This document shows, one piece after another, positions 18,700 through 26,528 of a stretch of DNA of 64,000 bases. Source of the stretch: NBLH01 sp050296515 (GTDB lineage Bacteria > Bacteroidota > Bacteroidia > Bacteroidales > NBLH01); NCBI GenBank assembly GCA_050296515.1, contig JBNKRJ010000073.1, forward strand, positions 69,913-133,912, in the 5' to 3' direction. The position numbers and the translations under genes are program-made. How positions within the stretch are numbered: the stretch's first letter is position 1; each line of letters starts with the position of its first letter. A model generated the notes under the pieces. That model was not told where the DNA came from and did no database searches. It was given only the letters and a program-made list of their open reading frames with translations.

Positions 18700-18740
18700 A
18701 TTTCAGCTCCGCTCAGTGTCCAACTTAGTCAAAACAAACC
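18700..18740. repeat. REP-like half element, copy B
   Basis: Just after hisH the sequence TTTCAGCTCCGCTCAGTGTCC followed by AACTTAGTCAAAAC resembles one arm of the palindromes at 18001 and 19639 (TTTCGACTTCGCTCA, then AACTTAACCAAAAC). The partner arm is absent or degraded. It fills most of the hisH-hisF gap. Confidence 0.5.
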
Positions 18741-18763
18741 AATTTTAATTTATAATTCATCAA

Positions 18764-19534
18764 GTGTATCGTCCTAGAGTTATACCAGTGCTATTACTTC
18801 AAAACCAAGGCCTGGTAAAGTCTGTCAAATTCAAAAAGCATCGCTACATTGGAGATCCAATAAATGCAGTAAAAATATTTAACGATTTGAAAGCAGATGA
18901 ATTGGTGTTTCTTGATATTGGGGCAACAAGAGAAAAACGATTGATCTCATTAGATTTTGTAAAGGAGGTAGGAGAGGAAGCCAATATGCCATTTTCAGTT
19001 GGTGGAGGAATACGAAAGCTTGAGGATATCCGTAAAATTCTGGAAATTGGAGCTGAAAAGGTTATTTTGAACTCAATTGCCGGGGAAAACCCTGAATTTG
19101 TAAAAAAAGCTGCTGATGGATTCGGAAGCTCAACAATAGCTGTATGCATTGATGTTAAAAAGAATCTGTTTGGAAAAAAACAAGTGTTAATTTGTTCTGG
19201 CAAAAAAACTAAAATAACGGCCCCTGTTGAGTATGCTTTACTTATGCAGAAAATGGGAGCAGGCGAAATTGTAATACAATCCGTTGATTTAGATGGGACT
19301 ATGCAAGGTTACGATATAGACTTAGTGAAAGAAATAGCAGAAGCAGTAACCATTCCGGTTGTTGCACTGGGAGGTGCAGGAAAGCTAACGCACATAAGCG
19401 ATTTGAATAAGCATACTACCATAAATGGTTTCGCGGCAGGCAGTATGTTTGTCTATCATGGCCCAAGAAATGCAGTGTTGATTAATTATCCGGATAAAGA
19501 GAAAATAAAAGCAATTTTTGAAGACGTTTTTTGA
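18764..19534 (+). CDS. hisF: HisF-like cyclase-family partner of sugar amidination (HisF2)
   Basis: TIM-barrel homologue of imidazole glycerol phosphate synthase HisF, here expected to receive ammonia from HisH and channel it to the WbpG ligase. Conserved phosphate-binding blocks are present (SVGGGIRKLEDI, LGGAGKLTH). Aligned by eye with HisF, the catalytic Asp11 is Leu11 (IPVLLLQNQGLVKSVKF), while the second Asp (CIDVKK) remains. Loss of Asp11 argues against cyclase activity in histidine synthesis and fits the HisF2 group. Start GTG at 18764 preserves the first strand. Length 256. Confidence 0.88.
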   Translation: MYRPRVIPVLLLQNQGLVKSVKFKKHRYIGDPINAVKIFNDLKADELVFLDIGATREKRLISLDFVKEVGEEANMPFSVGGGIRKLEDIRKILEIGAEKVILNSIAGENPEFVKKAADGFGSSTIAVCIDVKKNLFGKKQVLICSGKKTKITAPVEYALLMQKMGAGEIVIQSVDLDGTMQGYDIDLVKEIAEAVTIPVVALGGAGKLTHISDLNKHTTINGFAAGSMFVYHGPRNAVLINYPDKEKIKAIFEDVF

Positions 19535-19582
19535 GAGGTTAAAAGCTGGTACTTCTGTTATGCTCAATGTTTGGCTGACGGA

Positions 19583-19699
19583 TGCTGCGTAGAGTCGAAA
19601 CCGATCCCTGAGCGGAGTTGAAGGGACGGTCGTTGATATTTCGACTTCGCTCAATAACCAACTTAACCAAAACTGGTCGTTGAGCGTAGCCGAAACGCC
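19583..19699. repeat. REP-like palindrome cluster, copy C
   Basis: Between hisF and the amidotransferase gene. TTTCGACTTCGCTCAAT (19639-19655) pairs with GTTGAGCGTAGCCGAAA (about 19679-19695), and a second partial unit with CCCTGAGCGGAGTTGAAGGG lies just before it (about 19605-19625). Same family as 18001-18066. Ends about 33 bases before the GTG start of the next gene. Confidence 0.75.
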
Positions 19700-19731
19700 A
19701 ATGTTATCACCAACTATTAAAAAAATAATTC

Positions 19732-20898
19732 GTGAGCAAAATGTGTAGTATAGGAATCTGGGATACAACTATTCCCGGAATAGACTTTGATGATAAAGGT
19801 GTTTCCAATTTTTGTAAACTTCAACAAAAAATGATTGCTGATTATCCAAGAGGAGATCAAGGAGCCACCGATTGGCAGGGCATTGTAACCAAAATGAAAG
19901 AAAAAGGGAAGGGGAAGTACTATGACTGCATAGTAGGTGTTAGCGGAGGTGTGGATAGCTCTTACTTATTGTACTTATTAAAAAATGAAGGCTTACGACC
20001 ATTGGCTGTAAATCTTGATAACGGGTTTAATTCGCAAATAGCAGTACAAAACATTTTTAAAGTTACTAAAGCCCTTGATATTGATCTGGAAACATATGTG
20101 GTAGATTATCAGGAGGTAAAGGCTTTATTGCGGGCATATATGAAAGCATCTTTGCCCTGGGTAGATACTCCAACAGATTTAGCTATTAAGGCAGTAATGT
20201 ACAAATATGCATTAAAAGAAAGTGTCCGGTTTATTGTCAGGGGAAACGATTTTCGCTCTGAAGGGAAACAGCCCAAAGAGTGGACTTATTCGGACTCGAA
20301 ACAACTAAAATATATCTACCGGAAATTTGAAGGAAAGCCTCGTTTGAAAACCTTTCCCCATTGGTCTTTTTTTAAAATGATTTATGCAGGTGTAGTTAAA
20401 AAGATTAAGGATATACGTCCGTATTATTATCTTGAATATTCAAAAAAGGATGCAAAAGAGTTTTTGCAGGAGAAATTTAATTGGCAGGACTATGGCGGGC
20501 ATCATCATGAAAATTTATTTACAAAGTTTGTGATGGCTTATTGGTTGCCCGAAAAGTTTGGAATTGACAAACGAAAGATCAATTTATCAGCACAAGTAGT
20601 TAGTGGTCATATAAGCCGTGAAACTGCGCTTGAGATTATTTCAGAACCATTTGCTGATGAAAAAGAACTGCAAGAACTAAAAACTTATACAATCAAAAAA
20701 CTGGATTTAACCGAGAGTGAGTTTAATGAGATTTGGAACAGCCCAAATAAAAAAACATTTGACTATCCATCTAACTATAACCTGATATTCAAATACATTC
20801 ATTATCTAAAACCAGTTATTTCCCGACTTTATTCGTATACTCCTATGGCCGTAACAGCCTCAGAATACATCAAAGAAAAACCAAACTCTGACACTTGA
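19732..20898 (+). CDS. N-acetyl sugar amidotransferase (WbpG/PseA family)
   Basis: ATP-pyrophosphatase-type ligase that activates an N-acetyl group and, with HisH/HisF2 ammonia, forms an acetamidino sugar. The PP-loop is GVSGGVDSSYLLYLL (about residues 69-83); RFIVRGNDFRSEGKQ and YGGHHHENLFTKF are family blocks. The N-terminal zinc-site region usually has two CxxC pairs, but here only single cysteines are seen (MCSIG and NFCK), so metal binding may be lost or changed. GTG at 19732 is chosen because it leads straight into the conserved start. Length 388. Confidence 0.88.
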   Translation: MSKMCSIGIWDTTIPGIDFDDKGVSNFCKLQQKMIADYPRGDQGATDWQGIVTKMKEKGKGKYYDCIVGVSGGVDSSYLLYLLKNEGLRPLAVNLDNGFNSQIAVQNIFKVTKALDIDLETYVVDYQEVKALLRAYMKASLPWVDTPTDLAIKAVMYKYALKESVRFIVRGNDFRSEGKQPKEWTYSDSKQLKYIYRKFEGKPRLKTFPHWSFFKMIYAGVVKKIKDIRPYYYLEYSKKDAKEFLQEKFNWQDYGGHHHENLFTKFVMAYWLPEKFGIDKRKINLSAQVVSGHISRETALEIISEPFADEKELQELKTYTIKKLDLTESEFNEIWNSPNKKTFDYPSNYNLIFKYIHYLKPVISRLYSYTPMAVTASEYIKEKPNSDT

Positions 20899-20922
20899 TC
20901 TCAATCTCAACCATATTAATTT

Positions 20923-22035
20923 GTGAATAAAATCCTCCTCTATTTTGGCCATCCTGCTCAGTACCTTATGTTTAGGCGCACCATTAAGCTGCTTAAAGGG
21001 GAGGGGTGGAAAGTGAAAATTTTAATCAAGACAAAAGATGTGCTTGAAAGCCTTGTAAAGGAAAGTGGGTTTGAATACGAAAATATTCTTCCCGGCGGAC
21101 GTAGTCATAGCAAGTTAGCTATGTTGTTTGCGGTTGTTAAACGAGATATTAAGCTATGGAAGATAGTTCGGAAATTTAAGCCAGATTTAATGATGGGGAC
21201 CGATCCTTCAATAGCCCACGTGAGCTGGTTTACAGGCAGGTACGGTGTCACAATTGTTGAAGACGATGAAGATGTCATTAAGCCTTTGGTTAGAATGACC
21301 TATCCTTTTACTAAAGCTATTTTGTGCCCAAAAGTATGTAGAGTAGGGGACAAGTATGAGCATAAAAAGCTGGGGTATTCTGGTTATATGAAGTTGGGCT
21401 ATCTTCATCCTAATGTTTTTCAGTTGAGCGATGAGGTAATTAAAAAGTACAGTTTTGACAAAAAGTTTGTGCTTATAAGGTTATCAAGTTTGGGTGCCTA
21501 CCACGACTATGGGATTGGAGGCCTGAATAAACCATTACTGCGTGAGATTATCCAAAAATGTCAGCAAAAAGGCTATCAGGTAAAACTTTCGGCTGAGTTT
21601 GATTTAGACTCTGGGTTAAAAAAACTTCAGCTTCAAATTAGCAAGTTAGACATGCACCATGTACTGGCGGCGGCTTCACTGCTTATTTCCGATAGCCAAA
21701 GTATGAGTGTGGAAGCCGCTATGCTTGGAACACCTTCGATAAGATACAGTGGGTTTGCTGGTAGAATATCAGTTTTGGAAGAGTTGGAACATAAGTACCA
21801 ATTAACTTTTGGAGTGAAAATTGGCAATACCGAATACCTGTTTCAATTAATAGAAAAATTTTCAACCATGTCGGATTTGAAACAAACGTTTGCAAAACGC
21901 CGTGAACATATGATGGCTGAAAAAATTGATGTGAGTGCCTTTTTGGTCTGGCTTATTGGAAACTTCCCACAAAGCATTAACCAAATTAAAACCCAGCCCG
22001 ACTTTGATGAACGGTTTATTTCGATTAGAAAATAA
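20923..22035 (+). CDS. DUF354 family protein, probable glycosyltransferase-like
   Basis: DUF354 proteins resemble GT-B transferases and occur beside WbpG/HisH/HisF2 in O-antigen loci. Visible features are ILLYFGHPAQYLMFR at the start, FKPDLMMGTDPSIAHV, VVEDDEDV-like TIVEDDEDVIKPL near residue 110, and LLISDSQSMSVEAAMLGTPS near 247-266, comparable with the donor loop of GT-B enzymes. Start GTG at 20923. Length 370. It closes the + strand polysaccharide operon, converging on the - strand gene at 22050 with only 14 bases between. Confidence 0.82.
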   Translation: MNKILLYFGHPAQYLMFRRTIKLLKGEGWKVKILIKTKDVLESLVKESGFEYENILPGGRSHSKLAMLFAVVKRDIKLWKIVRKFKPDLMMGTDPSIAHVSWFTGRYGVTIVEDDEDVIKPLVRMTYPFTKAILCPKVCRVGDKYEHKKLGYSGYMKLGYLHPNVFQLSDEVIKKYSFDKKFVLIRLSSLGAYHDYGIGGLNKPLLREIIQKCQQKGYQVKLSAEFDLDSGLKKLQLQISKLDMHHVLAAASLLISDSQSMSVEAAMLGTPSIRYSGFAGRISVLEELEHKYQLTFGVKIGNTEYLFQLIEKFSTMSDLKQTFAKRREHMMAEKIDVSAFLVWLIGNFPQSINQIKTQPDFDERFISIRK

Positions 22036-22049
22036 TTTAGTGGCTTGTT

Positions 22050-22673
22050 TTATCTAAAAAGTTTAATTTTTACTCCAACAAAGGCTCCAGGTCCCATAAA
22101 ATCACTTGATTTAAATACATAATCAAGTTTATTTATTTTTAGTAGAACAGAATAATATCCGCCAGCATTTATATGCACAAAATCATTTATGGGGTATGAT
22201 ATTCCAACCATTGGCTGACCGTAGTAAAAATAATCACTTTCAGAGGCTCTTGTGCCATTTTCATCATCAAGCCAAACCAATCCTCCTCCCAATCTTAGTG
22301 CATATAAGACTTTCATTTTTGTAGGCACATAGTGTCCGCCTTTTGTTCTTCGTAATCCTAATTTCATGTAATATTGCAATTCTACGCCAACATGCTGAAA
22401 ATTAGCATCAAATTTAACTCCCGGAAGCGCATCATATTCAGTAGGAAGAGGTGGTATCTTTTTTGAGCCATAAACACCAACATGATATGTATCGTTAAAC
22501 GAAATGGAAAAGTTAAAGCTTGCAATTGGAGAAAAATTACCGGCCACTTTCATTACTTCAGCTTGGGGAAGGAAAACAAAATTTACTCTTGCGTTTTTTT
22601 GTCTCCATATTGGTTGTGCGGTAATTGTTAAAGCTGAAAAAAGAATTATTAGATTTAGAAGAATTTTTTTCAT
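22050..22673 (-). CDS. Secreted outer-membrane beta-barrel-like protein
   Basis: 207 residues with a clear signal peptide (MKKILLNLIILFSALTITAQ). The mature part alternates polar and aromatic residues in many short strands, and it ends in a hydrophobic strand with terminal Phe-Arg (VGVKIKLFR), as small Bacteroidota outer-membrane barrels do. No enzyme motif is seen. It is convergent with the polysaccharide operon; relation to it is unproven. Confidence 0.65.
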   Translation of the reverse strand: MKKILLNLIILFSALTITAQPIWRQKNARVNFVFLPQAEVMKVAGNFSPIASFNFSISFNDTYHVGVYGSKKIPPLPTEYDALPGVKFDANFQHVGVELQYYMKLGLRRTKGGHYVPTKMKVLYALRLGGGLVWLDDENGTRASESDYFYYGQPMVGISYPINDFVHINAGGYYSVLLKINKLDYVFKSSDFMGPGAFVGVKIKLFR

Positions 22674-22772
22674 AACTGGTTATTTAGCAGACCTTTATTG
22701 ATCTTATTATCCTTTACTACAAAAATACGACCTTCTTTTCAAAAGTCAATTAGATAAATTCAGTTGTTTTAA

Positions 22773-23870
22773 TTATTTACTGAAATTTCCTTTAATGATA
22801 ATATTGAATAGGGCCTTTAAAAGATATTTAAAATCAGTTCTAAAAGGCTTCTTTTCATATTCAAGAAGGTATTTTTTTTCTGATTCTATAATCTCATCGA
22901 TATTTTTTGGTAAATCAGCATAAAAAGGTGGAATTAATCCTGGTTTATGCTTTTTTCTTAGCTCTTTTAATTCTTCAGTATATAAGTTGTAATATTGTTC
23001 GCTAATTGGCCTTACGCCAAAAAGTTTTAAATCACCTTTTATAAGATTATATACCATAGGTATTTCATCAATCCATATTTTTCTCATAAAGGTGCCAAGA
23101 TGTGAAACTCTAAAATCATCCCTGATTTTCCCACCTTTGTCAAGGTTGTTCAATTGATAAATGTAAGCTTGTAGATATTCTGAGTATGGATGCATGGTTC
23201 TAAACTTGTAGACATCTATTTTTTTACCGTTTTTACCTAGTCGCTTTAGTTTTATTATAGGGTAATAGCTTGGGCATTTATCTGTACACGGGGCTTTTGT
23301 TTTTTGTGCAACAAAATAGTTCAATCGACCAATTTCTTTTTCAGATATAAGTTCAAATCCACTGTAGTATAGCCGTCCAAATAATTCAACTTTAGACATT
23401 GCAATACTTTTTCCTTTTCTGAAAAGCTGGTGTATTTTTCTAAGAATTAGAAGTTTAGGGAAGATACGGTGATATGTAAAATATGAAGTGTAAGAAATAT
23501 AATTCAATGGGAATTTAAACCTTAAAAAAATATCTTTTCTCACAAGCTCACCAGTTTCACAGCAAGCAATAAACAAACCTTTGTTGATAATACGCTTGTT
23601 AACTTCCCCAATATAGTTGTCAAAATCTTTAAGGGTGTTTAAGCTGTTTAAATTGATTATCTTATTAAATAGTTGATTAATTGGTGTTTTTGATAATGCA
23701 CCATTGTTATTGGGGATGTTAAATAGGTTGGGCTCATTAAAATTTGCAAATTTTGTAATGTACCTATAGGCATTATCTCCTATTTTTTTTGAAATGCGTT
23801 TTGCACTTTCCCTACTGCCTGATGCCAGATAAAGGCTAACAGGTAAAGTTGTTTTTGCAAATTTTTCCAT
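22773..23870 (-). CDS. Divergent bacterial sugar transferase (initiating phosphoglycosyltransferase-like)
   Basis: The C-terminal half (about residues 200-365) matches the Bac_transf domain: IDVYKFRTMHPYS, then RVSHLGTFMRKIWIDEIPMVYNLIKGD and LFGVRPISEQY. These correspond to the KFRTM, LR+ DE-P and GxRP motifs of WcaJ/WbaP-type enzymes, which load the first sugar phosphate on undecaprenyl phosphate. The usual R-PGLTG motif is HKPGLIPPFYADLP, and no clear membrane hairpin precedes the domain; the first 200 residues are unrecognised. It lies on the opposite strand to the operon, 738 bases past its end. Activity uncertain, homology good. Confidence 0.78.
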   Translation of the reverse strand: MEKFAKTTLPVSLYLASGSRESAKRISKKIGDNAYRYITKFANFNEPNLFNIPNNNGALSKTPINQLFNKIINLNSLNTLKDFDNYIGEVNKRIINKGLFIACCETGELVRKDIFLRFKFPLNYISYTSYFTYHRIFPKLLILRKIHQLFRKGKSIAMSKVELFGRLYYSGFELISEKEIGRLNYFVAQKTKAPCTDKCPSYYPIIKLKRLGKNGKKIDVYKFRTMHPYSEYLQAYIYQLNNLDKGGKIRDDFRVSHLGTFMRKIWIDEIPMVYNLIKGDLKLFGVRPISEQYYNLYTEELKELRKKHKPGLIPPFYADLPKNIDEIIESEKKYLLEYEKKPFRTDFKYLLKALFNIIIKGNFSK

Positions 23871-24133
23871 ACAATGGTTTATAAGTTTGGTTTAATTTAG
23901 GGTTTTTTGTTGTTCCAATATTCTAAAAGAAGACCTCATTTAATGCCACTATAGTTGCACATTGACTATTATCTATTTCATATTCAATATTAAAAATCAG
24001 TTAAAAGATTAAATATTGCTTTTACCTTAAATTACTAAAATCTTTTAAGAAATAAAAATCGTTAATTAGGATTCGACTTTAGAGAAAATTTATCCAGCCT
24101 AAATTTTAGAATAAACTATTAGAGAAAATAAAC
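23871..24133. other. AT-rich intergenic stretch, nothing recognised
   Basis: Very AT-rich spacer between two - strand genes. No ORF of note, no strong hairpin with T-tract and no clear promoter match were seen. It presumably carries the promoter of the sugar transferase gene. Confidence 0.5.
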
Positions 24134-24691
24134 TTAGTCTCGTATGCACCTAACAGAAAGTCCGCCTGCTTTGCTGTAATAGTCTTGAACAACACCACTA
24201 TAGCCCCTGTCTAGATAACACCTCCAGGCTTCATATTCTCCAACACTTGTAGATGTCCAGAAATTTGCATCATGTCCTAAGTCAAAGTATGTTCCTGTAC
24301 TATCTCTAAATCCTGAAAAAAATGCGTCAAACCCGGAAGTTCCGTCAGCCTTTAAGTCCATTCCAGCTCTTTTTGAACCTCCCAGGTATTCAATCATTTC
24401 TGTCCACTCTTTATCGGATGGTAAATGCCACCCGGATGGACAGACATTTAACGCTTCTTTCCATGGGTATAATCGTCCGTGCCTTTTGCCATATTTTTTC
24501 TTGCCATCATACCATGTAGATTCACTTGTTTCATAATTTAGATTACTAGCTAACCAAACTTGATCCCCAATTTCAATGATGTCGTAAGTTTGTCCATCCC
24601 TGTCATCTGTAAGAGCTTCTTTTTGAGCAAGTATGTTGATTGATAGGCAAAGACTTAAGGGAATTGAAAGTATTTTAATTATTAATTTCAC
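24134..24691 (-). CDS. FISUMP domain-containing secreted protein
   Basis: 185 residues with a signal peptide (SIPLSLCLSINILAQ region) and then one FISUMP domain (Fibrobacter succinogenes major paralogous domain): DRDGQTYDIIEIGDQVW, ASNLNYET, the CPSGWHLPSDKEW block, FWTSTS and the terminal GLSVRCIRD. Family members are secreted or surface-attached; the function is unknown. The best start is GTG at 24689-24691, which falls inside the left edge of the 180-bp repeat, so the repeat supplies the start region and any promoter. Confidence 0.85.
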   Translation of the reverse strand: MKLIIKILSIPLSLCLSINILAQKEALTDDRDGQTYDIIEIGDQVWLASNLNYETSESTWYDGKKKYGKRHGRLYPWKEALNVCPSGWHLPSDKEWTEMIEYLGGSKRAGMDLKADGTSGFDAFFSGFRDSTGTYFDLGHDANFWTSTSVGEYEAWRCYLDRGYSGVVQDYYSKAGGLSVRCIRD

Positions 24692-25049
24692 TTGTTTAAA
24701 CTTTAGTTAAGTAATTAATATTTATTCACTTTTCTTAAACTATTTATATGGAGTTCATGAGCTTGCTTCGCAAGGTTAAACATATTCTTTTGTAGAGCGA
24801 TTATTTGCTTTGCTCATGAGATCACTTTGTTAAGTTAAATTTCTGTATAATTCCCTCTATGAGGGTTTTACTTGTTTAAACTTTAATTAAGTAATTGATA
24901 TTTAATCACTTTTCTTAAACTATTTATACGGAGTTCATGAGCTTGCTTCGCAAGGTTAAACAGATTCTTTTGTAAAGCGATTATTTGCTTCGCTCATGAG
25001 ATCACTTCGTTAAGTTAAATTCTTTATAAACCCCGAAGGGTCCGGCGTA
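24690..25049. repeat. Tandem duplication of a 180-bp unit
   Basis: Copy 1 begins at 24690 and copy 2 at 24870, exactly 180 bases later. The first 150 bases are about 95% identical, from ACTTGTTTAAACTTTAGTTA to the shared end CACTTNGTTAAGTTAAAT; the last 30 diverge but both contain CCCTCTAT-AGGGTTT-like short palindromes. Internal motifs TTCATGAGCTTGCTTCGCAAG and CGCTCATGAGATCACTTCG form overlapping inverted repeats. A related copy lies at 63649-63930. No ORF inside. Confidence 0.88.
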
Positions 25050-25172
25050 AGCTAATCCCTCTATAGGGTTTCATCCGTTTTATTTTATTTGAACAGATTT
25101 CTATTAATTGAATATTCCAATATTTTGATATTTCAGCACAAAAAATATTCCTTTTACTGTTTGAAAGTTCAT
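25050..25172. other. Rest of the 481-base gap, nothing recognised
   Basis: Together with the tandem repeat this completes the 24692-25172 gene-free stretch. It is AT-rich; no terminator-like hairpin or RNA gene was recognised. Confidence 0.4.
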
Positions 25173-26297
25173 TTACATTTTCATTTGTTCTGTTACAGCT
25201 ATTTGCTTTCCTTTTTCAAAGACAACAATAAATGCATCCGGAGCAGTATTTATTAATTTGTCCCTGTATTCAGCTGCATCATGGTACGTTCCAAAATTTC
25301 CGACCATGTATTTTATCCAAATACTTGTTCTGTATTCATCAATTGACTTTGCCCCCGGAGCTTTGTGCATTAATATCCAATCTGAAAGAGTTGTTTTCGA
25401 TGCTGCAATTTGTACTTTAAATACAAGTTCTTCATTATCCGTTGATGAATAATTATTATTAGTGTTGCTTTTGTTTAATCCTGTTTTTGTGTTGTTTGTT
25501 TCGGTTGTTACGTTGTTGTCTATCTCATAATTCCTCTTGGGATTATTATTTGAGCTGGTCCTTTTATTATTATCAGCAATATTTTTTTCGCTAACTTCAA
25601 GTGTTCTTATTCTTTCGTTTGCATTGACCATATACTTCCCTCTGGGATTATTGTTTAGGTATTCGTGATAAGAGGCTACAGTATTTTCGCTTACAGCTTT
25701 TTCCCATGCAGCTAAATCTTGTTCGTTAATACGTTGATCAACTTTTTCATGGTTGATTTTTAATGCGGCTATTTGATTCTGTATCCCATCAATTTTTAGT
25801 TCATGAGATTTTTTGAGTTCACTCTGTAACATCTCATAATTTGTGTTGGCCATTGCTATCTTTGAAACGTCCTGGAATTTTGACAGAATATCTTCTGCTG
25901 CTTTAAATTGTTCGGCAGCTTCATTGTTTAAGCCATTTGCCTTCGTTTTGTCTTGGATTGTTTCATATTTAGAATTTTGAATTACGGATGAGTAAACCTC
26001 TGAAAGTAATGAATAGGCTTCCTGATAATTTCTTTCTGCAATAATTCTTTGCTCTTTAGCTTCCCATGTCTTCAATTCCCATTTAGGACTATTACGCTTT
26101 TTCCGGTATTTGTAATCTATCGCATCCGCATTGTTCTCATTTCCTGATGCTTTTTGAAGAAACATAATTGCCTTGTCAAAAGCGGACTTTTGTTCTTCGC
26201 TTAACTCTTTTTCAATTTTTGAATAGATTATTTCCTGCGAATAAACTTTTACAATTGGAAAGAGTACTATTAAAATTGTTAAAATTAACGTTCTCAT
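25173..26297 (-). CDS. Secreted coiled-coil protein with C-terminal SPOR-like domain
   Basis: Start chosen at the ATG at 26295-26297, which begins a signal peptide (MRTLILTILIVLFPIVKVYSQ); a longer reading would need a TTG at 26333. Residues 25-230 are charged and helical, likely coiled coil (repeated Glu/Lys/Gln heptads), then an Asn/Thr/Ser-rich linker (about 245-290). The C-terminal 80 residues (VFKVQIAASKTTL through WIKYMVGNFGTYHDA) match the SPOR fold, which binds denuded peptidoglycan. Periplasmic or outer-membrane linked, perhaps in envelope or division processes. The N-terminal part is not recognised. Confidence 0.75.
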   Translation of the reverse strand: MRTLILTILIVLFPIVKVYSQEIIYSKIEKELSEEQKSAFDKAIMFLQKASGNENNADAIDYKYRKKRNSPKWELKTWEAKEQRIIAERNYQEAYSLLSEVYSSVIQNSKYETIQDKTKANGLNNEAAEQFKAAEDILSKFQDVSKIAMANTNYEMLQSELKKSHELKIDGIQNQIAALKINHEKVDQRINEQDLAAWEKAVSENTVASYHEYLNNNPRGKYMVNANERIRTLEVSEKNIADNNKRTSSNNNPKRNYEIDNNVTTETNNTKTGLNKSNTNNNYSSTDNEELVFKVQIAASKTTLSDWILMHKAPGAKSIDEYRTSIWIKYMVGNFGTYHDAAEYRDKLINTAPDAFIVVFEKGKQIAVTEQMKM

Positions 26298-26528
26298 AAT
26301 ACCTGGTGTATTGATCCTTATATAAATATACAAAAAAAAACTTAAGAATATATTTGCTTTAAAATTTTAATACAGATAGTTTGATTTGTGTAAATTCAGT
26401 TCCTTTAACAAAATTATACAATAGTTGAGGCGATATGAATAGGTTAAAACTTTATTTGTTGAGGTAAATCCCCCATTTTTGAGTGATTTTTACCCCATGT
26501 AAGTTATTTGAATCGGTCTAATAGTGCT

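Noticed and set aside
18081..19534. hisH/hisF as part of histidine biosynthesis
   Set aside because: No other his genes nearby, HisF lacks Asp11, and a WbpG-type ligase and polysaccharide genes surround them.
24690..25049. Insertion sequence or MITE with terminal inverted repeats
   Set aside because: No transposase and no flanking target duplication; the two units are in direct tandem order.
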